DNA of 12,318 nucleotides from contig VMFH01000003.1 in the NCBI GenBank assembly GCA_007375925.1, positions 1 to 12,318 of the forward strand. Direction: 5' to 3'. The notes under the pieces were generated by a model. The model did not search any database. It was not told where the DNA came from and was given only the letters and a program-made list of their open reading frames with translations. Shown here in pieces: positions 1 to 5,854 of this stretch (its first letter is position 1; the number at the start of each line of letters is the position of its first letter). The DNA comes from Parcubacteria group bacterium Gr01-1014_72. Lineage in GTDB: Bacteria > Patescibacteriota > Minisyncoccia > Phycocordibacterales > VMFH01. Made by a program: the position numbers and the translations under genes.

Positions 1-363
1 TCCTTGGACCTTTCCTACCACGATCTCAATCCCGATAGGGGACTATACTACCACTTACGACAACGTGGGGAAGTGGCGAGGATTGTGAGCGACGAATTCA
101 TCGCGTATGCCACGGAACACCCTCCGTCAGACACTCGCGCACACGCGCGAGGGATGATTGTTCGAGCGCTCAAGAATAATGGCAGTGGTTCTCGGCACGT
201 TGTTCCTGGAATCTGGGGCAAAATTATCATCGCGCCTGGGACGCAGGCACCCGACCGCAGTGGTTCTCCTTCTAAAATAAACTGTGTTGAGGAATCAGTA
301 CCGGACCCGCGACGTTCCTACGCCGATCTTATTGACAAACTTCTCGCGAGAGCGGATAGATGA
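1..363 (+). CDS. Pup/UBact ligase-deamidase family protein (Dop/PafA-like), C-terminal fragment
   Basis: The reading frame is open from the first base, so the 5' part lies outside the window; 120 residues are visible and the stop is TGA at 361-363. Seen: YHDLNPDRGLYY at residues 6-17, a PPSDTRAHARG block at 41-51 and a final DPRRSYADLIDKLL block at 102-115. From family knowledge, Dop and PafA (glutamine-synthetase-like, ATP-dependent enzymes that deamidate or depupylate Pup, or ligate it to lysines) share the pattern YHD..P.RGLYY, then PP..TRA..RG, and Dop ends with a DPFR-type segment. The ending fits Dop slightly better than PafA. Catalytic residues are upstream and unseen. If correct, it implies a Pup- or UBact-type tagging system in this genome; no Pup/UBact gene or proteasome subunit is visible here. 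A terminator follows 24 bases after the stop, so it is probably the last gene of its operon. Confidence 0.65.
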   Translation, partial: SLDLSYHDLNPDRGLYYHLRQRGEVARIVSDEFIAYATEHPPSDTRAHARGMIVRALKNNGSGSRHVVPGIWGKIIIAPGTQAPDRSGSPSKINCVEESVPDPRRSYADLIDKLLARADR

Positions 364-386
364 CGCGGCAGGACTTGGCAGTCTAC

Positions 387-416
387 ACCGGAGTGTTACC
401 GACACTCCGGTTTTTT
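387..416 (+). terminator. Rho-independent terminator after the Dop/PafA-like gene
   Basis: A perfect 10-bp stem (ACCGGAGTGT at 387-396, ACACTCCGGT at 402-411) encloses a 5-nt loop and runs directly into six T residues (411-416). Confidence 0.9.
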
Positions 417-471
417 GTTGCGCCAGTCACTTACAGGCAACAATTTTCTGGAAAGGTTCGTCCGAATATCG

Positions 472-480
472 TGCTATACT
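472..480 (+). promoter_or_regulatory. Possible extended -10 promoter (TGCTATACT)
   Basis: TGC precedes TATACT, a good extended -10. No convincing -35 lies 16-18 bases upstream. A transcript from about 487 would read into the palindrome at 566-599 and then the DUF1905 gene. The roughly 330-bp stretch 364-690 otherwise holds only the terminator and palindrome; I see no convincing gene in it. Confidence 0.35.
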
Positions 481-565
481 TTGCGTAAGGCCCATGAGCG
501 AAAAAGAGTGGGTGTAAAAATTACGAAAAAAGGTTTGTCGATATACAGGTGTGTCCCAAATTCAC

Positions 566-599
566 AACATTCTAACATTCTGCAGAATGTTAGAATGTT
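566..599. repeat. Perfect 34-bp palindrome built from tandem octamers
   Basis: The left arm is two tandem copies of AACATTCT plus G; the right arm is the exact reverse complement. There is no central spacer, so as DNA it looks like a paired operator (two inverted half-site pairs), and as RNA it would need a small loop. It lies 92 bases upstream of the DUF1905 start and has no T-tract, so it is unlikely to be a terminator. Confidence 0.85.
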
Positions 600-690
600 C
601 TAGTTACTATGGGTATTTTAGTCCCCGTTGGTTACTTTTCTCACTAATCACCTTAAAATATGAGAAAATTTTTGATTGGAAGATTGAATT

Positions 691-1047
691 GTGAGTGACA
701 AGGGAGCTATGATTATCGGGATTAGGAAAAAGCAAAGATCCATAATGCCCAGAAACCGCTATAAAGCTCGCTCCGAGGTGTGGCTTTACCCAGGACAGAC
801 CCCTTGGCATTTTGTAACGCTTCCGGAAAGGCAATCAGAAGTCATCAAAAAAACATTCGGAGCGCGTGCCAAAGGATGGGGGTCACTTCCGGTGAAAGTC
901 ACTATTGGCACAACAAGTTGGCGAACATCTATTTTCCCCGACAAAAAATCAGGGACCTATCTCTTACCACTTAAGTCCGAGGTTCGGAAGAAGGAACATA
1001 TTTATAGAGGGGACAGCATTTGGTATGTCATAGAGGTGCAGTCGTGA
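691..1047 (+). CDS. DUF1905 family protein
   Basis: A 118-residue protein of unknown function. It carries the DUF1905 pattern: an aromatic start (EVWLY at 29-33), WHFVTLPE at 39-46, a glycine-rich turn (KGWGSLPVKVTIG, 61-73), W77 and IFPDK in the next strand, then a tail with YLLPLKSEVRKKEHIYRGD at 90-108. The family is a small beta-barrel whose members often stand alone or are fused to YdeI-like domains; no reaction is established. The GTG at 691 has a GGAAG 8 bases upstream. An ATG at 745 (MPRNRYK) is an alternative that would start closer to the family's usual N-terminus, so the first 18 residues are uncertain. It is convergent with the DUF378 gene, with a long hairpin between them. Its possible regulators are the palindrome at 566-599 and the weak -10 at 475. 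Confidence 0.8.
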   Translation: MSDKGAMIIGIRKKQRSIMPRNRYKARSEVWLYPGQTPWHFVTLPERQSEVIKKTFGARAKGWGSLPVKVTIGTTSWRTSIFPDKKSGTYLLPLKSEVRKKEHIYRGDSIWYVIEVQS

Positions 1048-1084
1048 CGCGTTTCAGGTAATAATTCTCGCTGTCGCAGCCTTA

Positions 1085-1130
1085 TCAAACGCACAATCGC
1101 TCGGCCGAGGCCGAGCGATTGTGCGTTTGA
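1085..1130. terminator. 20-bp perfect inverted repeat between convergent genes
   Basis: Arms 1085-1104 and 1111-1130 are exact reverse complements with a 6-base loop (CCGAGG). It sits between the stops of two convergent genes, so a bidirectional terminator is the likely role. There is no real U-tract on either strand, only TTTGA, so termination by the classical mechanism may be imperfect. Confidence 0.6.
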
Positions 1131-1143
1131 AATGCCAAAAGCC

Positions 1144-1371
1144 CTACATCGGCATCGCGGTGCTTCCTGACGAACACATCTTGCAGTCTTTCTTGTGGGT
1201 GAAGAGCACAACGACTGCCGAGAGGCCGACCAAGATATAAACGAGCTTCACGACCGCGGGCCAGTTGCCGAGAAGCTTCTCCACAAGGTTCCAGTCGCCG
1301 AGGCCGACGAGGAGCCAGTTCAATCCTCCGACGACGAGGAGGATGAGCGTTACCATATGAAGTCCTTTCAT
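1144..1371 (-). CDS. DUF378 family small membrane protein (YuzA-like)
   Basis: A 75-residue protein with two predicted membrane helices (about 6-24 and 40-57) joined by a short loop, then THKKDCKMC, a cytosolic tail with two cysteines (C63, C66). The GGLNWLLVG core in helix 1 and YILVGLSAV in helix 2 are typical of DUF378. The family is common in CPR bacteria and Firmicutes; its function is unknown. The CxxC-like tail could bind metal, but this is only inference. The start chosen is the ATG at 1371 because family members usually begin MK.LH; it has no SD. An internal ATG at 1356 has AAAGGA 6 bases upstream and would give 70 residues. A TATACT hexamer (minus strand, 1421-1426) is a possible -10 without a clear -35. 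Nothing else is seen in 1372-1523. Confidence 0.85.
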   Translation of the reverse strand: MKGLHMVTLILLVVGGLNWLLVGLGDWNLVEKLLGNWPAVVKLVYILVGLSAVVVLFTHKKDCKMCSSGSTAMPM

Positions 1372-1523
1372 TGTTTTGATTAAAGAGGACGTTGGTTTAT
1401 AACGGACCTTTCGCGAACTAAGTATACACCACTGTCAAACGAAATATCCCTCCCTGCAGTGGAAAACTCACAGTGCTGGAAACACCAAGGCGTAAGGCCT
1501 TTTCCATCGGGTCCCTCACCGCC

Positions 1524-1552
1524 TTGACAGGAAAGTATGTGGGTGATAGAAT
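1524..1552 (+). promoter_or_regulatory. Sigma-70 promoter of the cold-shock gene
   Basis: A perfect -35 (TTGACA, 1524-1529), a 17-base spacer and an extended -10 (TGA then TAGAAT, 1547-1552). TGATA/TATCA half-sites (1544-1548 and 1559-1563) bracket the -10 and could be an operator, weakly supported. The predicted leader is about 90 nt, in keeping with cold-shock genes. Confidence 0.8.
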
Positions 1553-1648
1553 ATACGTTATCAAATCAGGGCTGTGGAGGGACACATCGTCGAGTCTTGT
1601 TTCAGAGCATTCTGCATTTGAGGTTTACCAGAGTAGTTTTTGACACCT

Positions 1649-1849
1649 ATGCAAGAAGGAACCATTGCACGCCTTACTGACCGAGGGTTCGGTTTCATTG
1701 CGCGTGCGGGGGAAACGAAAGACTTGTTCTTTCACTCCAACGAGCTCAAGAACGTCCAGTTCAGCGAGCTCAAAGAGGGTGACAAGGTGACGTTTGAAGT
1801 CGCCGAGGGTCCGAAGGGCCCGAATGCGGTCAACGTTAACCGCGCCTAA
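1649..1849 (+). CDS. csp: Cold-shock domain protein (CspA family)
   Basis: A 66-residue single cold-shock domain, the canonical family length. RNP1-like GFGFI is at 13-17 and RNP2-like DLFFH at 25-29, the aromatic residues that stack on single-stranded RNA or DNA; LKEGDKVTFEV and GPNAVNV complete the five-strand barrel. It likely acts as an RNA chaperone in the cytoplasm. The ATG at 1649 is chosen because it gives the family-typical N-terminus (MQEGTIARL); a TTG three codons upstream would add MTP and has no better ribosome site. The gene is monocistronic, with its own consensus promoter and strong terminator. Confidence 0.93.
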   Translation: MQEGTIARLTDRGFGFIARAGETKDLFFHSNELKNVQFSELKEGDKVTFEVAEGPKGPNAVNVNRA

Positions 1850-1856
1850 CCCAGAG

Positions 1857-1912
1857 AAAAACCGTTCCGTCCCGCTCCGCCAGTTGGCGGACAGCGGGAC
1901 GGGGCGGTTTTT
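1857..1912 (+). terminator. Strong rho-independent terminator after csp
   Basis: A long stem with A residues on the 5' side and T residues on the 3' side: outer arm 1857-1875 pairs with 1894-1912 (two G-U pairs), inner arm TCCGCC/GGCGGA with an AGTT loop. It ends in TTTTT (1908-1912). Confidence 0.9.
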
Positions 1913-1914
1913 CG

Positions 1915-1944
1915 TTGGCGTACTTTCTTCGGGAGTGGTAGAAT
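1915..1944 (+). promoter_or_regulatory. Promoter of the hpf-cyclophilin operon
   Basis: TTGGCG (1915-1920), an 18-base spacer, and an extended -10 (TGG then TAGAAT, 1939-1944). Transcription would start near 1951, leaving only about 18 nt of leader with no SD before the ATG at 1969. Confidence 0.65.
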
Positions 1945-1968
1945 GAACGAACGTAATCGCACACGCCA

Positions 1969-2346
1969 ATGCGTCTTTCTCTCAAGGGAACTCAACTCTC
2001 TATAACGCCCGCGATTCGGGAGTACCTGGAGAAACGCCTCGCGGCGCTCGCGCGGCACATTAATCTTGAAGACTCGGCGGTTCTCCTCCAGGTAGAGCTC
2101 GGGCGCACCACGCGGCACCACCACACAGGAGATGTTTTCCGCGCGGAAATCAATCTCTACCGCGGCAAGGAAAGCTTCCGCGCGGAGGCCGAGGCGCAAG
2201 ACCTCTACGCAGCGATTGATGAGGTGCGGGATGAGATTATCCGCGAGGTGACGGGGAGCAAGGAGAAGCGGCTCTCGCTCCTGCGGCGAGGCGGACAAAA
2301 GGTGAAGGATATTCTCCGCGGCCTGTACCGCCTCGGCAGAAAGTAG
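1969..2346 (+). CDS. hpf: Ribosome hibernation promoting factor, short HPF/RaiA type
   Basis: A 125-residue protein with the beta-alpha-beta-beta-beta-alpha layout of HPF/YfiA: an N-terminal strand (MRLSLKGTQLSIT), helix 1 (PAIREYLEKRLAALARHI, 14-31), strands with VLLQVEL, RAEINLYRG and SFRAEAEAQDLYAAIDEV, then a long second helix. Family members bind the 30S decoding region and shut down translation in stationary phase. The short form lacks the dimerisation domain of long HPF; here the C-terminus is a basic tail (RRGGQKVKDILRGLYRLGRK) instead. The cyclophilin gene begins 13 bases downstream, so they are probably co-transcribed. Confidence 0.9.
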   Translation: MRLSLKGTQLSITPAIREYLEKRLAALARHINLEDSAVLLQVELGRTTRHHHTGDVFRAEINLYRGKESFRAEAEAQDLYAAIDEVRDEIIREVTGSKEKRLSLLRRGGQKVKDILRGLYRLGRK

Positions 2347-2359
2347 CCGCCGAAACACT

Positions 2360-3094
2360 ATGTTTAACCCCCGACGAAAACTTCCGCCGGTCATTTCCGC
2401 GATTGCGCTCATCGCCATTTCCGCATGGACAGGGTTCCTGTTCAACCTTGTTGAGAAGAGTGGGGCTGTCGTTTTCGTGTGGGCCGGCCGCACGAGCGAG
2501 GCGGTTTTGGAAGGGGAGCGGCCGGCAGGAGAGAGGACATTACAAAATAAGAGGGCGGAGCAAAACACTATGGAGACGAAAACGGCGGGCGGCGAGGCGC
2601 AGGCGAAAAAGGGCGTGGCGGTAGAGATAACGACAAGCAAGGGCGTGATTCGGCTCCAACTTTTCCCCGAGAAAGCGCCTGCAACAGTTGAGAATTTTTT
2701 GAAGCTCGCGCGGGCGGGCTTTTACAACGGCACGAAGTTTCACCGCGTCATCAGGGGGTTCATGATTCAGGGCGGCGACCCTCTGACGAAAGATGACGCG
2801 CAAAAAATGCGGTGGGGGACGGGCGGACCCGGGTACTCGTTCAAAGATGAAATCAATGATGAGAAAATTGTACGGGGTGTGCTCGCGATGGCAAATGCGG
2901 GACCAAACACAAACGGCAGTCAGTTCTTCATCGTCTCCGCGCCCGCGACGTCGTGGCTTGACGGCAGACATATGGTGTTCGGTAGGGTGGTGGGGGGGAT
3001 GGAGATAGTTGACTTGATTGAGAGCGTTGCGACCGATGAAAGCGACCGTCCAAAGATAGGTGTTGTCGTAGAAGGAGTGCGCATATCCCCCTAG
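2360..3094 (+). CDS. Membrane-anchored cyclophilin-type peptidyl-prolyl isomerase
   Basis: A 244-residue protein with a basic N-terminus and hydrophobic segment (about 11-30, possibly extending to 42), a charged linker rich in E, K and A (43-86), and a cyclophilin domain (87-243). Catalytic and binding residues match human CypA: R129, F134 and Q137 in FHRVIRGFMIQGGD, then the NTNGSQFFI block at 183-191, W199 and HMVFGRVVGG. It should catalyse cis-trans isomerisation of X-Pro bonds. The N-terminal segment lacks a lipobox and a clear signal-peptidase site, so a signal anchor facing the cell exterior is likely. An internal ATG at residue 71 could give a soluble form. No SD precedes 2360; translation may be coupled to hpf. 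Confidence 0.92.
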   Translation: MFNPRRKLPPVISAIALIAISAWTGFLFNLVEKSGAVVFVWAGRTSEAVLEGERPAGERTLQNKRAEQNTMETKTAGGEAQAKKGVAVEITTSKGVIRLQLFPEKAPATVENFLKLARAGFYNGTKFHRVIRGFMIQGGDPLTKDDAQKMRWGTGGPGYSFKDEINDEKIVRGVLAMANAGPNTNGSQFFIVSAPATSWLDGRHMVFGRVVGGMEIVDLIESVATDESDRPKIGVVVEGVRISP

Positions 3095-3116
3095 CCCGGA
3101 GCCCTCTGTGAGGGAG

Positions 3117-3144
3117 TTGACAGAAATAGTGGGTATGCTATAAT
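3117..3144 (+). promoter_or_regulatory. Consensus sigma-70 promoter with extended -10
   Basis: Perfect TTGACA (3117-3122), a 16-base spacer, and TGC before perfect TATAAT (3139-3144). This is the best promoter in the window and does not sit directly before any long gene; the start would be near 3151. Confidence 0.92.
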
Positions 3145-3248
3145 AAGGGGTACACGATTCGGAAGTCGTGGTCGTACCTTTCGTCGTAGGAGCATAATTT
3201 CAAACCCGCCTAACTTTTCAAAAAAGTTAGGTGGGGGAAAGGGCCACC

Positions 3249-3401
3249 ATGGAGCCGTATGTCATGGAGGCCTTTGATAAACGGTGGAAGCACGAGTTGG
3301 GATTCGCTTCGGCGAACGCTCGGTTCCCATCGGTTGCAAAGGCCGGAGGGGCATTTGGCGCGCTGAAAGGCGATCGCCTGCCCCTCAAGCAATTCGGGTA
3401 A
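3249..3401 (+). CDS. Possible 50-residue small protein inside the structured transcript
   Basis: ATG at 3249 to TAA at 3399. The product begins MEPYVMEAFDKRW and ends DRLPLKQFG; it is mildly basic with no membrane segment or motif I recognise. A purine-rich AGGTGGGGGAAAGGG run (3229-3243) precedes it, part of which lies in the 3' arm of a 14-bp hairpin, so initiation could be controlled by structure. Against it: several strong RNA hairpins lie within the frame, and an open frame of 50 codons can arise by chance. I do not recognise the protein. Confidence 0.3.
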   Translation: MEPYVMEAFDKRWKHELGFASANARFPSVAKAGGAFGALKGDRLPLKQFG

Positions 3402-3439
3402 TAAAAGGGGTAAATCCCCGTGCTGGGAGAAATCCAGCA

Positions 3440-3479
3440 AAAGGGCGGAGTGCTATCTTACGTGAGCTCCGCCCTTTTT
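3440..3479 (+). terminator. Rho-independent terminator of the 3149-3479 unit
   Basis: An 11-bp stem (AAAGGGCGGAG, 3440-3450; CTCCGCCCTTT, 3467-3477) with a 16-nt loop, running into TTTTT (3475-3479). Confidence 0.9.
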
Positions 3480-3508
3480 CTTTTCCATCTTCCACTTCTC
3501 CCGTTGTG

Positions 3509-3533
3509 TGCTATTCTTTCTTCAGAAAGGAGG
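3509..3533 (+). promoter_or_regulatory. Extended -10 and strong ribosome site of the sigma-factor gene
   Basis: TGC then TATTCT (3512-3517) forms an extended -10; the -35 is poor. AAAGGAGG (3526-3533) lies 4 bases before ATG 3538 and fixes that start over an in-frame TTG at 3508. This is the clearest SD in the window. Confidence 0.65.
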
Positions 3534-3537
3534 TTCT

Positions 3538-4911
3538 ATGAAATTTGTAAAGTTTTGCAAGCCATCTCAGTGGACGCACGAGTTTCAGAAGAGGATTCAC
3601 GCGCAAGTGGCAGAGCATGGATTCCTTGCGAAAAACGAGGTTGCGAGTCCGCTCGCTTCATCAATACCAAATGAGATTCCGGAAGGAAGTTCGCACGAAC
3701 CCGACCTCTATACATATATGACAAGAGGTAGGAAAAGGGCAAAGGTGCTGACACGGAAGGAGGAGAACACACTCACTCTGCGCATTGCGGAAGGAGACGA
3801 CGCGGCATTTATGGAGTTTGTAGAGCGCAATATCGGTCTCGTTGTCGCCATCGCGAATGGTTGCCAAGGATTCGGACTTGACCTTCCCGATCTCATTCAG
3901 GAAGGGGTGCTCGGTCTCATGCGGGCAGTCAAACGCTTTAGGCCGAACGAGCACGGAACTAAATTCTCTACATACGGGGCATGGTGGATTCGGCAATCAA
4001 TCATGCGCGCGATCGCAAACTATGCGAAAGATATACGGCTTCCCGTTTATAAACAAGCGCTCCTCTTACGATTCTCGAGGGCTTATGATGAGCTGTTTGC
4101 GCGTCAGGATGGGGAAGTGAGGGACGCCGACCTCGGACGGGCTCTTACACTTTCGCCAGAGAAGATAACTGCTCTTAAAGAACTTCTCGAACTGCGAAAA
4201 CCTCTCCGCCTTGACGCTCCTCTCGGGGATGGTTCCACTATTGGCGGCGGTTCGTATGTTAAAGATGTAGTCCCCGATGTGACAGCCGAGGACCCTTCCA
4301 ATGCCTTTGATGTCCATCAGTTGGAATCCCGCATCGGCCATGTCCTGCAATCGCTTTCAGAAATCGAACGCGCCATCATTAAGGCGCGCTTCGGTCTCTT
4401 TGGGACCGATGAGATGACTCTTGAAGCACTCGCACGGCGCTATGGCGTTTCGCGCGAGCGAATTCGCCAGATTGAGGGCAAGGCATTGCGCACACTCCGC
4501 CATCCAAAACGGAAACGCTATCTTTCGGAGTTTGGATTTGACCGAGAGAGTACGTGTGATGGAAGTGTGATGGGCGGAACAGCGGAACTTCCCGTCTCTC
4601 TATGCTGCCTTCCCGCGGGTCTTTCTTCCGCGCGTCTCTTTATGGACGCTGTTGCGCAGTTTTTCTCCGTTACATACTCTGACATCAGACTGAGTTCACC
4701 GAGACCTCGTCCGCGGCGAGTGCGAATGATTACCGCGCACATTCTCACCCGGGATGGTAACTTTTCCCGGAAACAGGTGGCGGCAATTCTTTCCACCACA
4801 ACGGTAACCGCCAGTAAGTACCTGCGAGTGGTTTCCAATTCATTTACCAATGGAAATGAGTACGCGGCCGATATTGCAGGTATTCGCGCACTTCTGCAAA
4901 AGCCGATGTAG
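3538..4911 (+). CDS. Sigma-70 family factor with a DnaA domain IV-like C-terminal extension
   Basis: A 457-residue protein. Residues 54-88 resemble region 1.2 and 88-165 region 2 (NIGLVVAIA, DLIQEGVLGLMRAVKRF, FSTYGAWWIRQSIMRAI), the core that binds RNA polymerase and the -10. Residues 166-245 correspond to region 3, and 265-325 to region 4 with the -35 helix-turn-helix (LEALARRYGVSRERIRQIEGKALRTLR). After a linker rich in S, C and G, residues 366-432 follow the pattern of DnaA domain IV: MDAVAQFFSV, RPRPRRVRMITAHIL, an HTH-like QVAAILSTTTVTASKYL, then a final helix. In DnaA this domain binds DnaA boxes; here the RDHTTV signature is replaced by STTTVT, so the DNA site may differ. The sigma part is certain; the DnaA relationship rests on pattern matching by eye. 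It has its own promoter and terminator. Confidence 0.9.
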   Translation: MKFVKFCKPSQWTHEFQKRIHAQVAEHGFLAKNEVASPLASSIPNEIPEGSSHEPDLYTYMTRGRKRAKVLTRKEENTLTLRIAEGDDAAFMEFVERNIGLVVAIANGCQGFGLDLPDLIQEGVLGLMRAVKRFRPNEHGTKFSTYGAWWIRQSIMRAIANYAKDIRLPVYKQALLLRFSRAYDELFARQDGEVRDADLGRALTLSPEKITALKELLELRKPLRLDAPLGDGSTIGGGSYVKDVVPDVTAEDPSNAFDVHQLESRIGHVLQSLSEIERAIIKARFGLFGTDEMTLEALARRYGVSRERIRQIEGKALRTLRHPKRKRYLSEFGFDRESTCDGSVMGGTAELPVSLCCLPAGLSSARLFMDAVAQFFSVTYSDIRLSSPRPRPRRVRMITAHILTRDGNFSRKQVAAILSTTTVTASKYLRVVSNSFTNGNEYAADIAGIRALLQKPM

Positions 4912-4922
4912 GCGAATCAACG

Positions 4923-4948
4923 AACCTCCACAAGTGTGGAGGTTTTTT
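4923..4948 (+). terminator. Rho-independent terminator of the sigma-factor gene
   Basis: A 9-bp stem (AACCTCCAC, 4923-4931; GTGGAGGTT, 4936-4944) with a tetraloop, then a run of T to 4948. Confidence 0.92.
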
Positions 4949-4963
4949 AATTGTCGCGGGAAA

Positions 4964-4983
4964 CTCCGCACGCTAGTGCGGGG
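4964..4983 (-). terminator. Possible terminator after fmt
   Basis: An 8-bp hairpin with a 4-nt loop lies 14 bases past the fmt stop; on the minus strand it is followed only by TTTCCC, so it is a weak candidate. Confidence 0.4.
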
Positions 4984-4996
4984 AAGAGATTTTGTG

Positions 4997-5854
4997 TCAA
5001 CGGAGGAAGTCTTTATACTCCACCGCGCGACGCCCTTCAGGCACCACTTTCTCCAGAATAAGGTTGCCCTCAATGAGGCGGGCAGTGATGATTGTGACAC
5101 GCACCTTCTTTCCGCCTCTGTGCGCGTAGAAGTATGTGCCCGGCCATCCCGCGTAGGCACGGAATTTTCTGAAATTCTTTAACCCGTCATCTGCAAGATC
5201 AATGACCCCGTCCTCTTTTGACAGGAGTCGCGTGAGAGTCGCGGCGCTGTCGTTCTGCGCCTTGGGCAGAATATTCCCCGCGAACCATTCGGGAAGTGTT
5301 TTTACAAGAAGTGTTCCCCCTGTGACCGCGAGACGCGCCTCCAGCTCCGTCTTTGTCTCGGTGAAGATGTCAAATGCTATTTTTTCCTGTGCGAGAATCG
5401 GTCCGTGATCAACCTTCTCGTCCATCTTGATAATACTGACCCCCGTTTCCGTCTCGCCATTGAGGATAACTCCTTCAATCGGCGTTGCGCCGCGGTACTT
5501 CGGAAGGAGGGATGGGTGGACATTCAGCGCGCCCTTTTCCGGAATATTCAAAAGAGATGCCGGAATAATTTTTCCGTAGGAGGCGACGATGAATAGCGTG
5601 TAGCGTGTAGCGTGTAGCGTGTAAGAAAAATCAGCATCAAGTTTTTCGGGGGTAAGGACGGGGATGCTTCGCGCGAGTGCCCATTCTTTTACGGGAGTAG
5701 GAGAAAGCGCGAGGCCGCGGCCTTTCGGGCGGTCTGGGACGGTGACAACCTGCGCGGGCAGAAAGCCGGCCTTCTCAAGTTCAGCGAGAACGCCAATTGA
5801 GAAATTATCGCTCCCGAAAAAAACAAAATTAATTCTTTGTGTTCGGTGTTTCAT
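4997..5854 (-). CDS. fmt: Methionyl-tRNA formyltransferase
   Basis: A 285-residue protein, shorter than E. coli Fmt (315). It formylates initiator Met-tRNA using 10-formyl-tetrahydrofolate. Seen: FVFFGSDNFS (10-19) as the Rossmann start; DRPKGRG (41-47); SYGKIIP (92-98); the catalytic NVHPSLLPKYRGATPI (111-126) with N111 and H113; and D149 in MDEKVDHGPIL, matching E. coli N106, H108 and D144. The C-terminal OB-fold domain begins near 205. The start is the ATG at 5854 because the Rossmann strand follows it; upstream in-frame codons lie within def. It overlaps def by 26 bases, so translation is probably coupled. Oddity: residues 78-87 (YTLHATRYTL) are encoded by four tandem copies of a 7-bp unit, just before the FIVASYGKII strand. 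Confidence 0.95.
   Translation of the reverse strand: MKHRTQRINFVFFGSDNFSIGVLAELEKAGFLPAQVVTVPDRPKGRGLALSPTPVKEWALARSIPVLTPEKLDADFSYTLHATRYTLFIVASYGKIIPASLLNIPEKGALNVHPSLLPKYRGATPIEGVILNGETETGVSIIKMDEKVDHGPILAQEKIAFDIFTETKTELEARLAVTGGTLLVKTLPEWFAGNILPKAQNDSAATLTRLLSKEDGVIDLADDGLKNFRKFRAYAGWPGTYFYAHRGGKKVRVTIITARLIEGNLILEKVVPEGRRAVEYKDFLR
5594..5623. repeat. Heptanucleotide tandem repeat within fmt (4.3 copies)
   Basis: TAGCGTG is repeated four times exactly (5594-5621) and followed by TA. On the coding strand the unit is CACGCTA. Because 7 is not a multiple of 3, loss or gain of one copy would shift the fmt frame. Confidence 0.95.

Larger units (their letters stand above)
3149..3479 (+). ncRNA. 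Putative structured RNA, about 330 nt, family unknown
   Basis: The unit is bounded by the consensus promoter and a strong terminator. Hairpins in order: GGTAC/GTACC enclosing CACGA/TCGTG (3149-3178); a 14-bp stem with a 3-nt loop (3205-3218 with 3222-3235, one G-U pair); TTCGC-TTCG-GCGAA, a UUCG-tetraloop hairpin (3302-3315); GAGGGGCA/TGCCCCTC (3346-3353 with 3379-3386); GGGG/CCCC (3407-3419); GCTGG/CCAGC (3422-3438); then the terminator. I looked for hallmarks of tmRNA, RNase P RNA, SRP RNA and 6S RNA and found none that convince me. It may instead be the mRNA of the 50-codon ORF inside it, with the second hairpin hiding a purine-rich ribosome site. Confidence 0.5.

Noticed and set aside
494..517. 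Seven-codon leader peptide (MSEKEWV) just after the extended -10
   Set aside because: No ribosome site, no repeated codons and no attenuator following; too short to support.
1846..2640. Long minus-strand open frame (264 codons) opposite hpf and the cyclophilin start
   Set aside because: It is antisense to two genes with clear family matches; its product is low-complexity and Arg/Pro-rich with no motif, as expected of a GC-rich antisense frame.
3251..3290. GAGCCGTATG at 3252, identical to the usual start of group II domain V
   Set aside because: The following bases do not form the required short hairpin and no intron-like context exists.
3149..3479. tmRNA, RNase P RNA or SRP RNA
   Set aside because: I looked for the tRNA-like 3' end with CCA, for the GAGGAAAGTCC and ACAGAA-type conserved regions, and for the GGAAG-type SRP core, and found none.
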